A DNA stretch of 64,000 nt from DATAEE01 sp963725145 (GCA_963725145.1 CAVRXL010000010.1:62001-126000), one strand, 5' to 3'; positions 42,297 through 52,800 are shown, numbered from the stretch's first letter. Translations and numbers: made by a program. The notes: generated from the sequence alone by a model not told the origin.

Positions 42297-45221
42297 CTAG
42301 CGAAGGCGGGCGAGGCGGACGAGCCTGGCGTCGGTTGGAATCGGAGAGCGGACGAGGATCCGCGTGGCGCGCGCGAGAGGGTCGCGCGCGTCCGACTGTC
42401 GGCCCAGGGCGACATGGCTGAGCCCCAGCCAGAGAGCCGCTTCCCCCGCCCAGCGGTTGTCCGGGTCGAAGGCGATCCAGAACCGATCGGCTTCCTCGAG
42501 CAGCGGCAGCGCGTCGGCCGGCTTGCCTTTGCTCAGGTGCGCGCGGCCCAGGCCGACGAGGACGTCGGCGCGCGCGGGGTGCATCTGTGTCTGCAGCTGT
42601 GTGTACAGCGCTCTGGCTTTCTCGAGCGTGTTGACGGCGTCGTCGTACGCCCCGATCTCGACCTGATTGAGCCCGGCCTCGCCGAGCGCGCGGACGCGAT
42701 CCCAAGCGGCGCGCGGCCCTTCCCTGATGAGGCTGAGCGATTCCTGTTGGGCGCGCAGCGCGGCAGCGTGGTCGCCCGCCATCCGCTCCACGGATCCCAG
42801 GACATGCTGCGCCCACACGACGTTCTGGACGTCTGGAGACTTGTCGCGAACCAGCACGAGCGCCTTCCGGGCTTCGTCGACGCGCCCCAGATAGGCGAGC
42901 GCGATCGCGCCGTTGAATTGGGCCGTCAGCGTCGCCCAATGCGATGGCCCCAGCACCCTTCGCAGCGTATCGGCGCCGGCAGTCAGATCGGCGAGCGCCT
43001 CGCGGCCGCGGCGGGCGGCGAGCCACGTGACGCCGCGCGTCGTGAGCACTTCGGCATAGGTAAAGGACTCGCGCTGGGCGTGCGCTCCGTGGATCGTGAG
43101 CGACCGGTCCACGTTCTCGAGCGCGCCCTTGATGTCCCCCATCCGCCGCTGCCACGGCGCGACGTTTCCCGCGTAAAACGCGATGGTGCGGTTGGTGGCG
43201 CCGAAGACCTCGCTCCCGTCCCGGACGGCGCGATTCATTTCTTCGACCGCGCGATGCACGTGTCCCGCCTCCGCGAGCGCGCGGCCGTAGACGTCGCGCA
43301 TGTAGATGACGTGCGGATGCTTTGGCTGCTCCGGGTAGGCGTCCGAGACCAGCTGAAACACACGCTGGCAGACGGGCAGGGCCTCGCTCGGCTTGCTGCC
43401 ATACAGGTGCGATTCGGCGAGGATCGTGGCCGCAGCGACGGTGCGTGGATGTCGATCGCCCAGCCTCGCCCTCGCCATCTCGAACGCCTCGCCGGCCGCC
43501 GACCTCGCCTCGTCGTACTTCCCGTCGTCGACCGCGACGTGCGCCTGGTTCTCGAGCGCGCGGACGAGATCCTCCGGATTCTCGTCGCCTTGAGCGCGAG
43601 CAAGCGGCACGAGCTCCGCCAGGTCGTCCCGCATCTCCTTCGTCCGGCCCCGGAACCGGTGGACATCGGTCATCAACAGGCGGGCATGGAGCGTCATGGG
43701 GTGATCCGCGCCCAGCCCCTGCTGCGCCTCGGTGACGGCCTGGCGGGCCACGCCCTCGGCGGCGTCGGTGTCTCCAAGGTTCATCAGGCTCAGCCCGACG
43801 AGGTTGAGAAGCTCGACACGGGTTTCTGGCCGCGTCTCGCCGACACGATCGATCTCTTTCCGCGCCTGCTTCAGAAGATCGACCGCTGAAAGCCGCGTCC
43901 CGGATCCTTCATAGGGGTTCGCGTCACGGAAGATGGCGGCGATGAAATCCTTGACCTCTTCGGCGCGCGCCTTCTCGGCCAGCGCAATCCGCGCCTGCCA
44001 GATGGCAATGCCCGCGCCGGCGATGACGGCCGCGAACACCGCCGTCCCGGCGACGACCGCAAGCCGGTTCCTGCCCACGAATTTCGACAGTCGATACCAG
44101 GAGGTGTCCGGCTGCGCGACGACGGGCCGGCCGTCGAGGAACCGATCGATGTCCTCCGCAAACGCGTTGACCGTCGCGTAGCGATCGCCCGGCTTCTTCT
44201 TCAGCGCCTTCAGGATGATGGTGTCGAGGTCGCCGCGCAGCGCCTTGCGCACGGCCGGCTCGCCGGCCGACTCGCTTGGGCGATTCGGATCCGTGTGCAG
44301 GACGGCATCTTCCAGCGCGCCTCGAGCGCTCCGCCGGACGTTGTGCGGGCGAATACCGGCGAGAAGCTCGTACAGGACCACCCCGAGCGAGTACACATCC
44401 GACGCGACCGTCAGCGATTCACCCGCGACCTGCTCGGGAGAGGCGTACTCAGGCGTGAGGGGGCGGCCGGCCAGCCGCGTGAGCGCGGTTTCTGGTGCCG
44501 CCCCGTCTTCCAGCAGTTTGGCGATGCCGAAGTCCAGGAGCTTCGCCTGGCCGTCGGCGCTCACGAGGATATTCGACGGCTTCAGATCGCGGTGAACGAT
44601 CAGATTGGCGTGCGCGTGCGCGACCGCGCGGGCGACCTGCAGGAACAGCCGCAGCCGGGCGCGGACGTCGAGCCGCTCCCGCCGGGAGTACTCATCGATC
44701 GGACGGCCGTCGACGAGCTCGAGCGCCAGATACGGCTGGCCGTCCGCGGCCACGCCGGCGTCATGCAGCCGGGCGATGTTGGGATGGTCGAGGGCCCCGA
44801 GAATCTCGCGCTCGCGCGCGACGCGCTCGACGAGACCCGTCCGGGTCCCGGCGATGTGTGGCAGCTTGATCGCGACAGGGCGCTTCACCAGGCCGTCGAT
44901 GCGCTCCCCGAGCCACACCGTGCCCATGCCCCCTTCGCCCAGCTCGCGCACCAGCCGGTACGGGCCGACCGCGGCGCCGACGCCGCCGGACGAGCTCCCA
45001 CCGGCGGCGCCTTCAGCGCCGTCCAGCGTGAACTTCGGCAGCGTCTCGAAAAAATCGGGGCCTGTGGCTGGAGATGCGGTCGCCAGCAAGCTGCGCAATC
45101 TGGGCTTGATGGTGTCGTACTCGGGCGCGAGCGCCTCGACCCAGAGCGCGCGCTCGTGTGGCGGGAGCTCGAGGGCCTGGTCGAGCAGACGGCTCAGCGC
45201 GGCCCATTCCTCGGCGTCCAT
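42297..45221 (-). CDS. Membrane Ser/Thr protein kinase with C-terminal TPRs
   Basis: About 974 residues. The start ATG at 45221 overlaps the sigma-factor stop as TGATG; a GTG one codon earlier is possible. The kinase domain (85-365) is intact: GEGGMGTVWLGE glycine loop, VAIKLP lysine, IVHRDLKPSNILV catalytic loop, DFGIAKLL, and SPEQVAGESLTVASDVYSLGVVLYELL. A TM helix lies near 395 (AVVAGTAVFAAVIAGAGIAIW), and the outer 560 residues are TPR-like helices (LLNLVGLSLMNLGDTDAAEGVA, LVGLGRAHLSKGKPADALPLLEEAD). Phosphorylates proteins, perhaps the partner sigma factor or its regulators (inference). A standard Acidobacteriota arrangement. Confidence 0.93.
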   Translation of the reverse strand: MDAEEWAALSRLLDQALELPPHERALWVEALAPEYDTIKPRLRSLLATASPATGPDFFETLPKFTLDGAEGAAGGSSSGGVGAAVGPYRLVRELGEGGMGTVWLGERIDGLVKRPVAIKLPHIAGTRTGLVERVAREREILGALDHPNIARLHDAGVAADGQPYLALELVDGRPIDEYSRRERLDVRARLRLFLQVARAVAHAHANLIVHRDLKPSNILVSADGQAKLLDFGIAKLLEDGAAPETALTRLAGRPLTPEYASPEQVAGESLTVASDVYSLGVVLYELLAGIRPHNVRRSARGALEDAVLHTDPNRPSESAGEPAVRKALRGDLDTIILKALKKKPGDRYATVNAFAEDIDRFLDGRPVVAQPDTSWYRLSKFVGRNRLAVVAGTAVFAAVIAGAGIAIWQARIALAEKARAEEVKDFIAAIFRDANPYEGSGTRLSAVDLLKQARKEIDRVGETRPETRVELLNLVGLSLMNLGDTDAAEGVARQAVTEAQQGLGADHPMTLHARLLMTDVHRFRGRTKEMRDDLAELVPLARAQGDENPEDLVRALENQAHVAVDDGKYDEARSAAGEAFEMARARLGDRHPRTVAAATILAESHLYGSKPSEALPVCQRVFQLVSDAYPEQPKHPHVIYMRDVYGRALAEAGHVHRAVEEMNRAVRDGSEVFGATNRTIAFYAGNVAPWQRRMGDIKGALENVDRSLTIHGAHAQRESFTYAEVLTTRGVTWLAARRGREALADLTAGADTLRRVLGPSHWATLTAQFNGAIALAYLGRVDEARKALVLVRDKSPDVQNVVWAQHVLGSVERMAGDHAAALRAQQESLSLIREGPRAAWDRVRALGEAGLNQVEIGAYDDAVNTLEKARALYTQLQTQMHPARADVLVGLGRAHLSKGKPADALPLLEEADRFWIAFDPDNRWAGEAALWLGLSHVALGRQSDARDPLARATRILVRSPIPTDARLVRLARLR

Positions 45222-45778
45222 CACTTCAGCATCGTCCGAAGCAGCAGCCGCGCCTTTTCCCAGTCACGGCGCACCGTGCGATCCGTGACGCCCAGCGATT
45301 CGGCAATCTCTGGTTCCGTCATGCCGGCGAAGTACTTCATCTCGACGACCTGGGCCAGGCGCCGATCGTGCGCGGCCATCTCGTCGAGCGCATCATGAAC
45401 GCGCAGTATCTTATCCTCGCCGGCGGGACCAGCAGGCAGCTGCACCGTCAGCGTCACGCGCCTGACGCCGCCCCCACGCCGCGCGGCCAGCCGCCGTCGC
45501 GCGAAGTCCACGATGACGCATCGCATCACGCGGCCGGCCCAGTGCATGAAGTGAATGCGGTCCTCGACCCGCAGCCGCCCGGCCTGGGTGAACCGGAGGT
45601 ACGACTCGTGGACCAAAGAGGCCGTATCGAGGAGCGTGTTGCGGCGGCCCGCGCGCAGTCGGCGGCGCGCGATGCTCCGCAGATCCGAGTAGGTGGCGGC
45701 AAAAAGGCGGTCGGCTGCGGCGGCGTCCCCCTCACGGGCGCGCTGGATCAGGTCGGTCAGATTGACCGGCTCTTCCAT
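45221..45778 (-). CDS. ECF-type RNA polymerase sigma factor
   Basis: 185 residues. Region 2 includes LFAATYSDLRSIARRRL, SLVHESYLRF and FMHWAGRVMRCVIVDFARRR. Region 4 is DRRLAQVVEMKYFAGMTEPEIAESLGVTDRTVRRDWEKARLLL, a helix-turn-helix for -35 recognition. The length and the R.MR..ivD.AR.R pattern fit the ECF subfamily that is regularly encoded next to TPR-bearing kinases (TIGR02999-like). No anti-sigma gene is adjacent, so control is probably through the overlapping kinase gene. The stop shares bases with the kinase start. Confidence 0.92.
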   Translation of the reverse strand: MEEPVNLTDLIQRAREGDAAAADRLFAATYSDLRSIARRRLRAGRRNTLLDTASLVHESYLRFTQAGRLRVEDRIHFMHWAGRVMRCVIVDFARRRLAARRGGGVRRVTLTVQLPAGPAGEDKILRVHDALDEMAAHDRRLAQVVEMKYFAGMTEPEIAESLGVTDRTVRRDWEKARLLLRTMLK

Positions 45779-45811
45779 GGGGGGAGCCTACTCGCGAGCC
45801 GTCAACGCCGG

Positions 45812-45829
45812 GCAGCCCTGAAGGGCTGC
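45812..45829. repeat. Palindrome with TGAA centre
   Basis: Arms GCAGCCC and GGGCTGC flank TGAA, followed by GCTAC. It lies in the spacer between the propeller 6 stop and the sigma-factor start. Confidence 0.75.
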
Positions 45830-45830
45830 G

Positions 45831-47111
45831 CTACGATTGTTTCTTTCGATCCCCTATCGCCCAGAGATTCGTCGTCGTCCTTAGGAAAATCTGCCCGTCC
45901 GAGATCGCCGGCGACGAGAGGCAGTAGTCCTCGAGCGCGTTCTCGGCGATCAGCTCGAACTTGGGGCCCGGGGCGAACACGCTCGTCAGCCCGTCCTCGT
46001 TCGTGATGTAGATCTTCCCGTCGGCCAGGACCGGCGACGCGCTGTACGTGCCAGGCTTCAGCCGCTCGGGGCCGTAGACGATCGCTCCGGTCTTCGCGTC
46101 CAGGCAGTGCACGACGCCGCGGTCGTCCACGACGTAGACGTACTTGCCGTCGCTGATCGGCGTCGGCACATCCGGCCCGCGATCGAAGGCCCACACCTTG
46201 TGCGACTCGGTGACGTCGCCGCGGCCGCCAGGCTTCAGGGCGACGAGCGGCTTCACGCGGGACGGCGCGGCGATGATGCCCTCCGAGACGACGAAAGGCG
46301 ACGCCACGATCCGATAGTTCGGGTTGTTCTCCGGGTTGAGCCCGCCCAGCCGCCACAGCTCCTTGCCGTCCTTCGGATCGGTCCCGGTGACGACGTCGCC
46401 GCCGACGGTGACGATCTCGAAGCCACTACCGACCTTCACGGCCAGCGGCGTCGTGTACGAATCGGGAGACTCGCGGATCGCCTGCGTGGGACGCTCGACC
46501 TTCCACAGCGTCTTGCCGCTCGTCTTGTCGATCCGTAACAGATACGACGGGTCGTCCGTCTTCATCCCGTGGAGCACCTGCACGTACAGCGAATCACCGT
46601 GAAGCAGCGGAGACGATGCGTACCCCCAGTTGAGCCCGAATGCACCGTAGTCCTTCTGGATGTCCCGCGCCCAGAGTTCTTTGCCGGCGAAGTCGAACGC
46701 CTTGAAGACGCCCGTGCCGGTCATCACCCACACGGTTTTTCCATCGGTGACCGGCGACGGCGACGACATGTTCTGTTTCCGGGCGCGCATGTTGCCGCCG
46801 CCCATCGGCCGCTTCCAGACGACGTCCCCCTTCGCGCGATCGACGACCCAGAACTCGAGGTCCCCCTCGCCATCCGCCAGTGCCACGTTGAGGAAGATCC
46901 GATCGCCCCAGATGATGGGCGTCGCCCCGCTCCGGCTCGGCAGCGCGAGCTTCCAGGCGACGTTCTCCGTCGGCGACCACTTGACGGGAAGTCCCTTCTC
47001 GCCGCTGTGGCCGTTGGCCTGGGGTCCGCGCCAGTGCGGCCAGTTTTCGGCGCTCAGAGTCGACCCGGCGATGAGGACGGCTGCGGCTGCTACGCTCCAG
47101 GTGTAACGCAC
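45831..47111 (-). CDS. PQQ-binding-like beta-propeller protein 6
   Basis: I chose GTG 47111 because AAGGAGCT lies five to twelve bases upstream and the signal peptide (RYTWSVAAAAVLIAGSTLSA) starts at once; the frame extends to 47213 without coding character. 426 residues. ENWPHWRGPQANGHSGEKGLPVKW is the family N-terminus. Blades include DRAKGDVVWKRP, DKTSGKTLWKVE, DPKDGKELWRLG and DAKTGAIVYGPE. It closes with ENALEDYCLSSPAISDGQIFLRTTTNLWAIG, as in propellers 1 and 4. Third in a series of three minus-strand propellers after the ABC permease. Confidence 0.88.
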   Translation of the reverse strand: MRYTWSVAAAAVLIAGSTLSAENWPHWRGPQANGHSGEKGLPVKWSPTENVAWKLALPSRSGATPIIWGDRIFLNVALADGEGDLEFWVVDRAKGDVVWKRPMGGGNMRARKQNMSSPSPVTDGKTVWVMTGTGVFKAFDFAGKELWARDIQKDYGAFGLNWGYASSPLLHGDSLYVQVLHGMKTDDPSYLLRIDKTSGKTLWKVERPTQAIRESPDSYTTPLAVKVGSGFEIVTVGGDVVTGTDPKDGKELWRLGGLNPENNPNYRIVASPFVVSEGIIAAPSRVKPLVALKPGGRGDVTESHKVWAFDRGPDVPTPISDGKYVYVVDDRGVVHCLDAKTGAIVYGPERLKPGTYSASPVLADGKIYITNEDGLTSVFAPGPKFELIAENALEDYCLSSPAISDGQIFLRTTTNLWAIGDRKKQS

Positions 47112-47232
47112 AGAAGAGCTCCTTCCGGTTGGGTTCGGCGGATGCCCGCCATCCGTATACTGCCTGTCACGCGCGTCCGTTTCAACGGTCCGTTCTGACT
47201 GTGCACTAACCAACGAGCAAAGTCGCAGGGTT

Positions 47233-47271
47233 TCTTCTGGATTCTGAATTCTGAATTCTAGATTCTGAGAG
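47233..47271. repeat. TTCTGGATTCTGAATTC tract
   Basis: Units TTCTGGATT, CTGAATTCTGAATTC and TAGATTCTGAGA lie upstream of propeller 6 and end at the stop codon of propeller 7. Same family as 13190-13222 and 60327-60446. Confidence 0.75.
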
Positions 47272-47272
47272 G

Positions 47273-48526
47273 CTACTGCCCGAGCTCTAACGCGAGCATG
47301 TTCTTCCTGTCTCTGATGTAGAGCTTCGTCCCGACGAGCGTCGGGACGGTCCAGGAGGTCTTCGTCATGACGTCGGCGCGGGCCAGGACCTTGATCCCTT
47401 CCGGCGAGACCGTCGCCACTCCGAGGGTACCGTCCTCGTCGAGGATCAGGAGCTTCCCGTCCGCGTGAAGGAACGTCGATCGCGAGAAACTGCGGTCGCG
47501 CCAGGCGATCTTTCCGGTCTTCACGTTGATCGCAGTGATGAAGGCCGGCCCGAAGTCGCCGCTCGCGCCGTAGGCGTAGTCTCCGATCCGGATGACCGTG
47601 CCGATATGCACCCGCATCTGATTCGTGAAGAACAGCTCCTTCACCGTCGTCTTGCCGCCCGCCTGGGAGAGCTGGAGCGCGCGGGTCCCGGAGTTGTAGG
47701 CCGACGAGAGGAAGAGGATATTTCCTTCGCCCCAGACCGGCGTGCTGATGTTCAACCCCCAGTCGGTCTTGTGCGGGTGCCGCCAGAGAATCTTACCGTT
47801 CGACGGGTTCAAGCCGACGATCTCCGCGCCGCCGAACATCACGAGCTGATCCTCGCCGTCCACGGTGATCGGGAGGGGGGTCGCGGGAGACGCCTCGAAC
47901 GGCGGGCTCTTCCAGAGGACCTTGCCGGTCGCCTGGTCGAACGCGATCACAGCATGGGGACCGCCCGCCGGCAGGATGACGCTGTCGCGGTATGCGATGG
48001 GACTCGGCGAGAATCCCCGCCCCGGCATGCCCGCGTCGTACTCCTTGATCATGTTGTGGGACCAGAGGACCTTGCCCGACTGCTTGTCCAGCGCGAAGAG
48101 CTCCTTGAGCGTGCCGGCGGCGAAGAGCTTCGAGCCGACGATCAGGGGGGTCGAGTGCGGGCCGGCGCCGTACTCGAAATCGAGGCCGTCAGTCGGCGCG
48201 GGATAACGGTGCTCCCAGACCGTTTTCCCGGTCGCGGCGTCCAGCGAGATGATGACCTCCTCCTGGGAGCGCCGGATCATGGATATCAACCCGAGCGGGC
48301 GATACATCGTGTAGAGCCGTGAACCATCGACGAGAATCGACGAGTGCCCCTCGCCGAGCGCGCGCGTCCACACCTGTTTCGGTCCACCTGCCGGCCAGGG
48401 GGTGGCGAGGCCCTTCGCGTCACTCGTGAAGTTTCGGCGCGGGCCGCCCCACTGCGTCCATTCTCCCGCCGCCTGCAGGCTGGCGGCCGTCAGTACCAGT
48501 ACCGCGATCAGAATCGATCTGCGCAT
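47273..48526 (-). CDS. PQQ-binding-like beta-propeller protein 7
   Basis: 417 residues. Signal peptide RSILIAVLVLTAASLQAAG, then EWTQWGGPRRNFTSDAKGLATPWPAGGPKQVWTRALGEGHSSILV. This is the opening of a branch shared with propeller 8, not with the WPQFRGP group. Blades have DAATGKTVWEHRYPAP, DKQSGKVLWSHN, DQATGKVLWKSPP, NPSNGKILWRHPHK and NVKTGKIAWRDRS, ending LVGTKLYIRDRKNMLALELGQ. A YGAGPHSTPL segment near residue 118 parallels HGKGPKSTPL in propeller 8. Exported; function unknown. Confidence 0.87.
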   Translation of the reverse strand: MRRSILIAVLVLTAASLQAAGEWTQWGGPRRNFTSDAKGLATPWPAGGPKQVWTRALGEGHSSILVDGSRLYTMYRPLGLISMIRRSQEEVIISLDAATGKTVWEHRYPAPTDGLDFEYGAGPHSTPLIVGSKLFAAGTLKELFALDKQSGKVLWSHNMIKEYDAGMPGRGFSPSPIAYRDSVILPAGGPHAVIAFDQATGKVLWKSPPFEASPATPLPITVDGEDQLVMFGGAEIVGLNPSNGKILWRHPHKTDWGLNISTPVWGEGNILFLSSAYNSGTRALQLSQAGGKTTVKELFFTNQMRVHIGTVIRIGDYAYGASGDFGPAFITAINVKTGKIAWRDRSFSRSTFLHADGKLLILDEDGTLGVATVSPEGIKVLARADVMTKTSWTVPTLVGTKLYIRDRKNMLALELGQ

Positions 48527-48536
48527 TTTGTTCTCT

Positions 48537-48556
48537 GGTCCGGCTTCAGCCGGACC
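48537..48556. repeat. Palindrome with TTCA centre upstream of propeller 7
   Basis: Arms GGTCCGGC and GCCGGACC flank TTCA, 10 bases before the start of propeller 7 on the minus strand. In that position it could affect translation or stop read-through from propeller 8. Confidence 0.75.
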
Positions 48557-48575
48557 TTCAAGTCTCGCGGCTCGT

Positions 48576-49814
48576 TCACGGGCGCCACAGCGTAAGCGAA
48601 TTCTCGTCCTTGATCAGGAGTCCGGGCGCAGCCAGCGCCGGATGCGCCCACGTCGGGCTCGAGGCGACGGTGTACTTCCTGATCTCCTTGAACGCGTCGC
48701 GGCTAGCAGAAAAGAGCACGAGCTGCGACTCGGTCGTGAGCGCCAGAATCGTGTCGCCGACGCGCATCATCGCCGCGTTATCCCCCTGCCGGCCTCCGGT
48801 CCTCCAGAGTACCTTGCCCGTGTCCGCGTCCATCGCAAAGAAATGACCGCTGTTCCGGTGGCCGAGGCCGTACAGCACGCCGGAGTGAAGCACCGGCGTG
48901 CTCATGTAGTTCGAGTGATCTGAGACATGCCAGAGCTGCTCGGCCTTCCACGCGCCCGCGGTGGAGGAGACACGCAGCGCCGCGAAGCCGCGATCGAGTC
49001 CAGAGTTGAAGACGACATCGCCGCGCACGATCGGCGTGATGACGTTCTGATTGTAATCCGTCGTGAACGGCAGCTGCCACAGCAGCTTCCCGTCACCCGC
49101 GTTCACAGATATGACGTGCCGTTCGGTCTGCGTGATGAGCTGGCGGATTCCGCCGACGCCCGACATCACTGTCGGAGAGGCGTATCCGGGTCCGTCGCCA
49201 CGCCATGCCCACTTCAGCTTGCCGGTTGCGGCGTTGAACGCCGAGAGCGCGCCGCGGCCCTGACCTCCGACGTGCGCAACGACGGCGCCGTCAATCGCGA
49301 TCGGTGACATCGCGACGCCGAACTCAGGCGAGGTCTGCGGAAACTCTTTCGTGAAATCGTGGCGCCAGAGCACCTTGCCCGTCGTCCCGTCGAAGGCGCT
49401 CAACACGCCGCTGATGCCGAGCGTGAACAACCGGCCGTCGCTCCAGAGCGGCGTCGACTTCGGCCCTTTGCCGTGTTGCCTCGCCGCCGGGTTCATCGTG
49501 TACGCGGCCGGGTATCTCTGTTCCCAGGCGACCTTCCCCGTGGCCGGATCCAGCGCCAGGACCACCTCCTCCTCGCCGACGCGAGCGTGCTGGAACACGC
49601 GGCCGGCGGCGACGATCGGAGACGAGTGGCCGATGCCGACGTCGCGTTTCCAGACCTGAGTCAGCGACGCCGGCCAGGCAGCCGGCGGCTTGAACGTGTC
49701 GGCCGCTCCGTCGCGTCCCGGCCCCCGCCATTGGGACCAGTCGGCGGCCGTCTGCACGCCGACGGCCGTCAGTGAGATCACTACCGCGATGATCAATCTG
49801 CGCATTCTCTTCAC
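48576..49814 (-). CDS. PQQ-binding-like beta-propeller protein 8
   Basis: 412 residues from GTG 49814, which overlaps the permease stop as GTGA; ATG 49805 is an alternative. Signal peptide RRLIIAVVISLTAVGVQTAA. Mature DWSQWRGPGRDGAADTFKPPAAWPASLTQVWKRDVGIGHSSPIV matches propeller 7. Blades: DPATGKVAWEQRYPA, DGTTGKVLWRHDF, NAATGKLKWAWRGDGPG, NAGDGKLLWQLPF and DADTGKVLWRTGG. Direct coupling to an ABC permease gene suggests the propeller works in envelope transport or sorting (inference). Confidence 0.87.
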   Translation of the reverse strand: MKRMRRLIIAVVISLTAVGVQTAADWSQWRGPGRDGAADTFKPPAAWPASLTQVWKRDVGIGHSSPIVAAGRVFQHARVGEEEVVLALDPATGKVAWEQRYPAAYTMNPAARQHGKGPKSTPLWSDGRLFTLGISGVLSAFDGTTGKVLWRHDFTKEFPQTSPEFGVAMSPIAIDGAVVAHVGGQGRGALSAFNAATGKLKWAWRGDGPGYASPTVMSGVGGIRQLITQTERHVISVNAGDGKLLWQLPFTTDYNQNVITPIVRGDVVFNSGLDRGFAALRVSSTAGAWKAEQLWHVSDHSNYMSTPVLHSGVLYGLGHRNSGHFFAMDADTGKVLWRTGGRQGDNAAMMRVGDTILALTTESQLVLFSASRDAFKEIRKYTVASSPTWAHPALAAPGLLIKDENSLTLWRP

Positions 49815-52800
49815 TCCGACTTCAGCGCCTCAACCAGTGAGCCCTTCGCCGCGGCGCGGGCGGCGGCGACCGAGGAAAGCAGCCCGGAGGCGAGCACGGC
49901 GATCAGGAGCAGCGCGAGCGACCCGCCGCGCGCGGCGCCACCGCGTTCCAGGAGAGTGGGCGCAATCGCCACGACTGCACAGGCGATGCCCGAGACGAGG
50001 CCGAGGAGGAGCAGCAGGCCCGTCTCGGCGAGGATCATCACCCGGACGTCGCGCGACGAATAGCCGATGGCGCGCAGCAGCGCAAGCTCGCGGCGCCGCT
50101 CCAGCACGTTCCGCACGGCGATCGCCGCGAGGCCGATCGTCCCCACGAGCAGACCGAGCCCGCCCAGCGCCTGGAAGGTCGAGAGGTACGTGTTCTCGAC
50201 GCGGTGATAGGCCGCGAGCCGCTCCGGGGCGGACTCGGCGTCGAACCCGACGTCGGACAGCCGTGCTTCCAGAAAGGCTGCGACGCGATCCGCCGCCTGG
50301 CGGTCGCCGTCGACGTCGATCAGAAAGAACCGGTAGCCCTCCTCGTCGGGAAACCACTCGACGAACCGCGCTTCCGACACGAGCAGCTCCCCCTGGAGCA
50401 CGCTGTCTGCCAGCGTCCCGACGATCTTGAAGGTCGTTTCCCGAGCGCCGTCGTCATCGAACGAGATCTCGTCGCCAACCGAGGCGTGCAACACGTACTG
50501 CAGCGACGTTGCATCCACGATCGCCGGGATCGCGCCCGACGGCTCCTGTCGATCGAGCAGACGCCACGGGTTGGCTCTTTCCTCTTCAGTCGCGGCGAGC
50601 GACCTGGCGAACCTGAACCGGTTCTGGTCCGCCAGCGTGCGGGGCACGCCGACGACGCGGGGGCGCTGCGGGCGATACAGGTTCAGGCAACTCGCATCGT
50701 CCCCGGGCCTGAGGCGGAGCCGGTAGATCGCGTACGCCGCGCCGGCTGAACCCGATTGATCCGCCTGCAGGTTGAGGGCGTCGCGTCCCTCGGGTGTCGA
50801 CGGATCGTGAAAGGTCGGCAGCATCGTTTGCGCGACGAGCGCGAACCCGCCGGTTCCCGAGCGGCGATCGCGCATCCCGGCCGAGTCGTCCTTGCGAAAG
50901 GCCTCGATCGACACGATGAGAAAGACCGCGGCGCCGATGAGCGCAACGGCGAGCACGCTTCGACCGCGGCGCCAGGTTGCGTAGCGGAGGCCAAGCCGCG
51001 CAACGCCGGCGAGGCCGGGCTCCGCAACCGCGCTTGGCGAAGCGGACGTCAGCCGCGCGCTGATGGCGGTGACGCTCGCCGCGAGGAGCAACGCACCGCC
51101 GAGGAAGAACGCGGCCGCATCCGGTATCGCGTCGATCACGCCGCCGCCGACCGCGAGGCCGGCCGCGATCGCGAGACCCGCAGCCGTCAGCATCCGCCGG
51201 CGGGGGCTCGGAGCTTCGCCGACGGAGAACGCCGCACCCACATCGCCGGCGAGCAGCGCGCGCGGCGACGCCCGGCGCAGCGCGCGCAGCGTCCACCAGA
51301 TGACGCCTGCCGCGAGCACGACGCCCGCGGCGGCGCCGATCGCGAGCGGGATCACTGACGCATGCACGCGCAGGTCCGACGTTCCGACCGCGCCGACCCA
51401 CCACGTCCGAAGTCCCAGCATGATGAGCGCCGCGTACGCCAGGCCGCTCACCGCGCCCAGCGCGGCGCCTGCGACCGCCAGCGCCACTCCTTCGAACAGG
51501 AACAGCCGCTGGATCTGCGCCATCGTGAAGCCGACGGCACGGAGGGCTCCGACTTCACGCAGGCGCTGCTCGATGCCGAGTCGGAAGAACAGGGCGCCGA
51601 GCAGCAGCGCCGAGGCGACAAGAAAGAAGCTGAAGTACGAGAAGTACTCGCCGAAGTCGGTCGCACCTTCCGACGCCTCGAGCGCTTCGCGCCGCACGGC
51701 GGCAACGGTCAGGCCCGAGCGGAGCGGGTCGAGCTTGCGGCGCAGCGCAAACTCGAACTTCGTCGCCTGATCGGCAAGAAGCCTGGTGTTGGTGCCCGGG
51801 ATAGCCACCCGCACCGACGTCACCTGACCGAACCGGGAGCGCCACAGTGCCTGACCCACTTCGAGCGACACGAACGCCTTCGGCGTCGTCCGGTACTTGT
51901 CCCAATACTGCTCGTCGGCGGGACGGATCCGAGAGAGGTCGAGCGGAAACGGCGGGTCCCAGTCGGACAGGCTCCGGGATTCGGTGATACCCGGATAGTC
52001 CGGAGCGAAGTCTTGATCGGCGGCGTCGACCGACACGACGCTCGCCACGCGGAACGACGCGGTGCGTTCTATCAACCGGCCGCTCGTATCCCAGACGTAG
52101 TAGTCGAGCGTCGCGGTGTCGCCGCGTTTGGCGCTCAACTGCGCGGCGGCCCAGGCGTTCAGGACGATCGCCGGAGGTTCGGCCGGCTCGAGCTCGTCGA
52201 TCGCGCTGACGAGCGAGTACGGAACCATGCGATCGCCAATCCGAATGGCGTTCGCGAGGTACGTGAGCATCGGCTCCGGCCGCCAGCCGAGGCCGCGCGC
52301 GACTTCGGCTGCCGCGGTGACGACGTTGTCCTCGAGAAGACCGGCTCCGCTCTCGACGGCGATCGCGTCACGGCCCGGAAGCGGGCGCACGCGCACACCG
52401 ATGTCGGCGAGCGTCGCCCGCTGGCGGATCCGTTCCTCGAGCTCGGCCTGAGGATGTCCGGAGACGAGGATCGTGTTGATCGCTCCGGGCCGTTCCAGGT
52501 CGCGCTGAAGGCGATCGAGGCGGACGAAGATCGCTTTCGTGCCCCCTTGCGATGGTCGAAGCGAGAATTCACCTGCCTGCTCGCGCCGCAGAATATCGGC
52601 GACCCGCAGCCGGATCGTTCGCCCCACGTCGTCGCGCCGGCCGTGGAGGAACTCGGCGGGGATGTCGGACGGCTTGCGCGTGCGCACGAGCAGCACGTCG
52701 TTGGCGCGGGCGCCCAGCTCGGCTGCCAACGTCGGGCTGAGAAACGCGTCCCCGCGGTCCGGCGCCCGCAGATCCACGCCGTGGAACGCGAAAAACCCGT

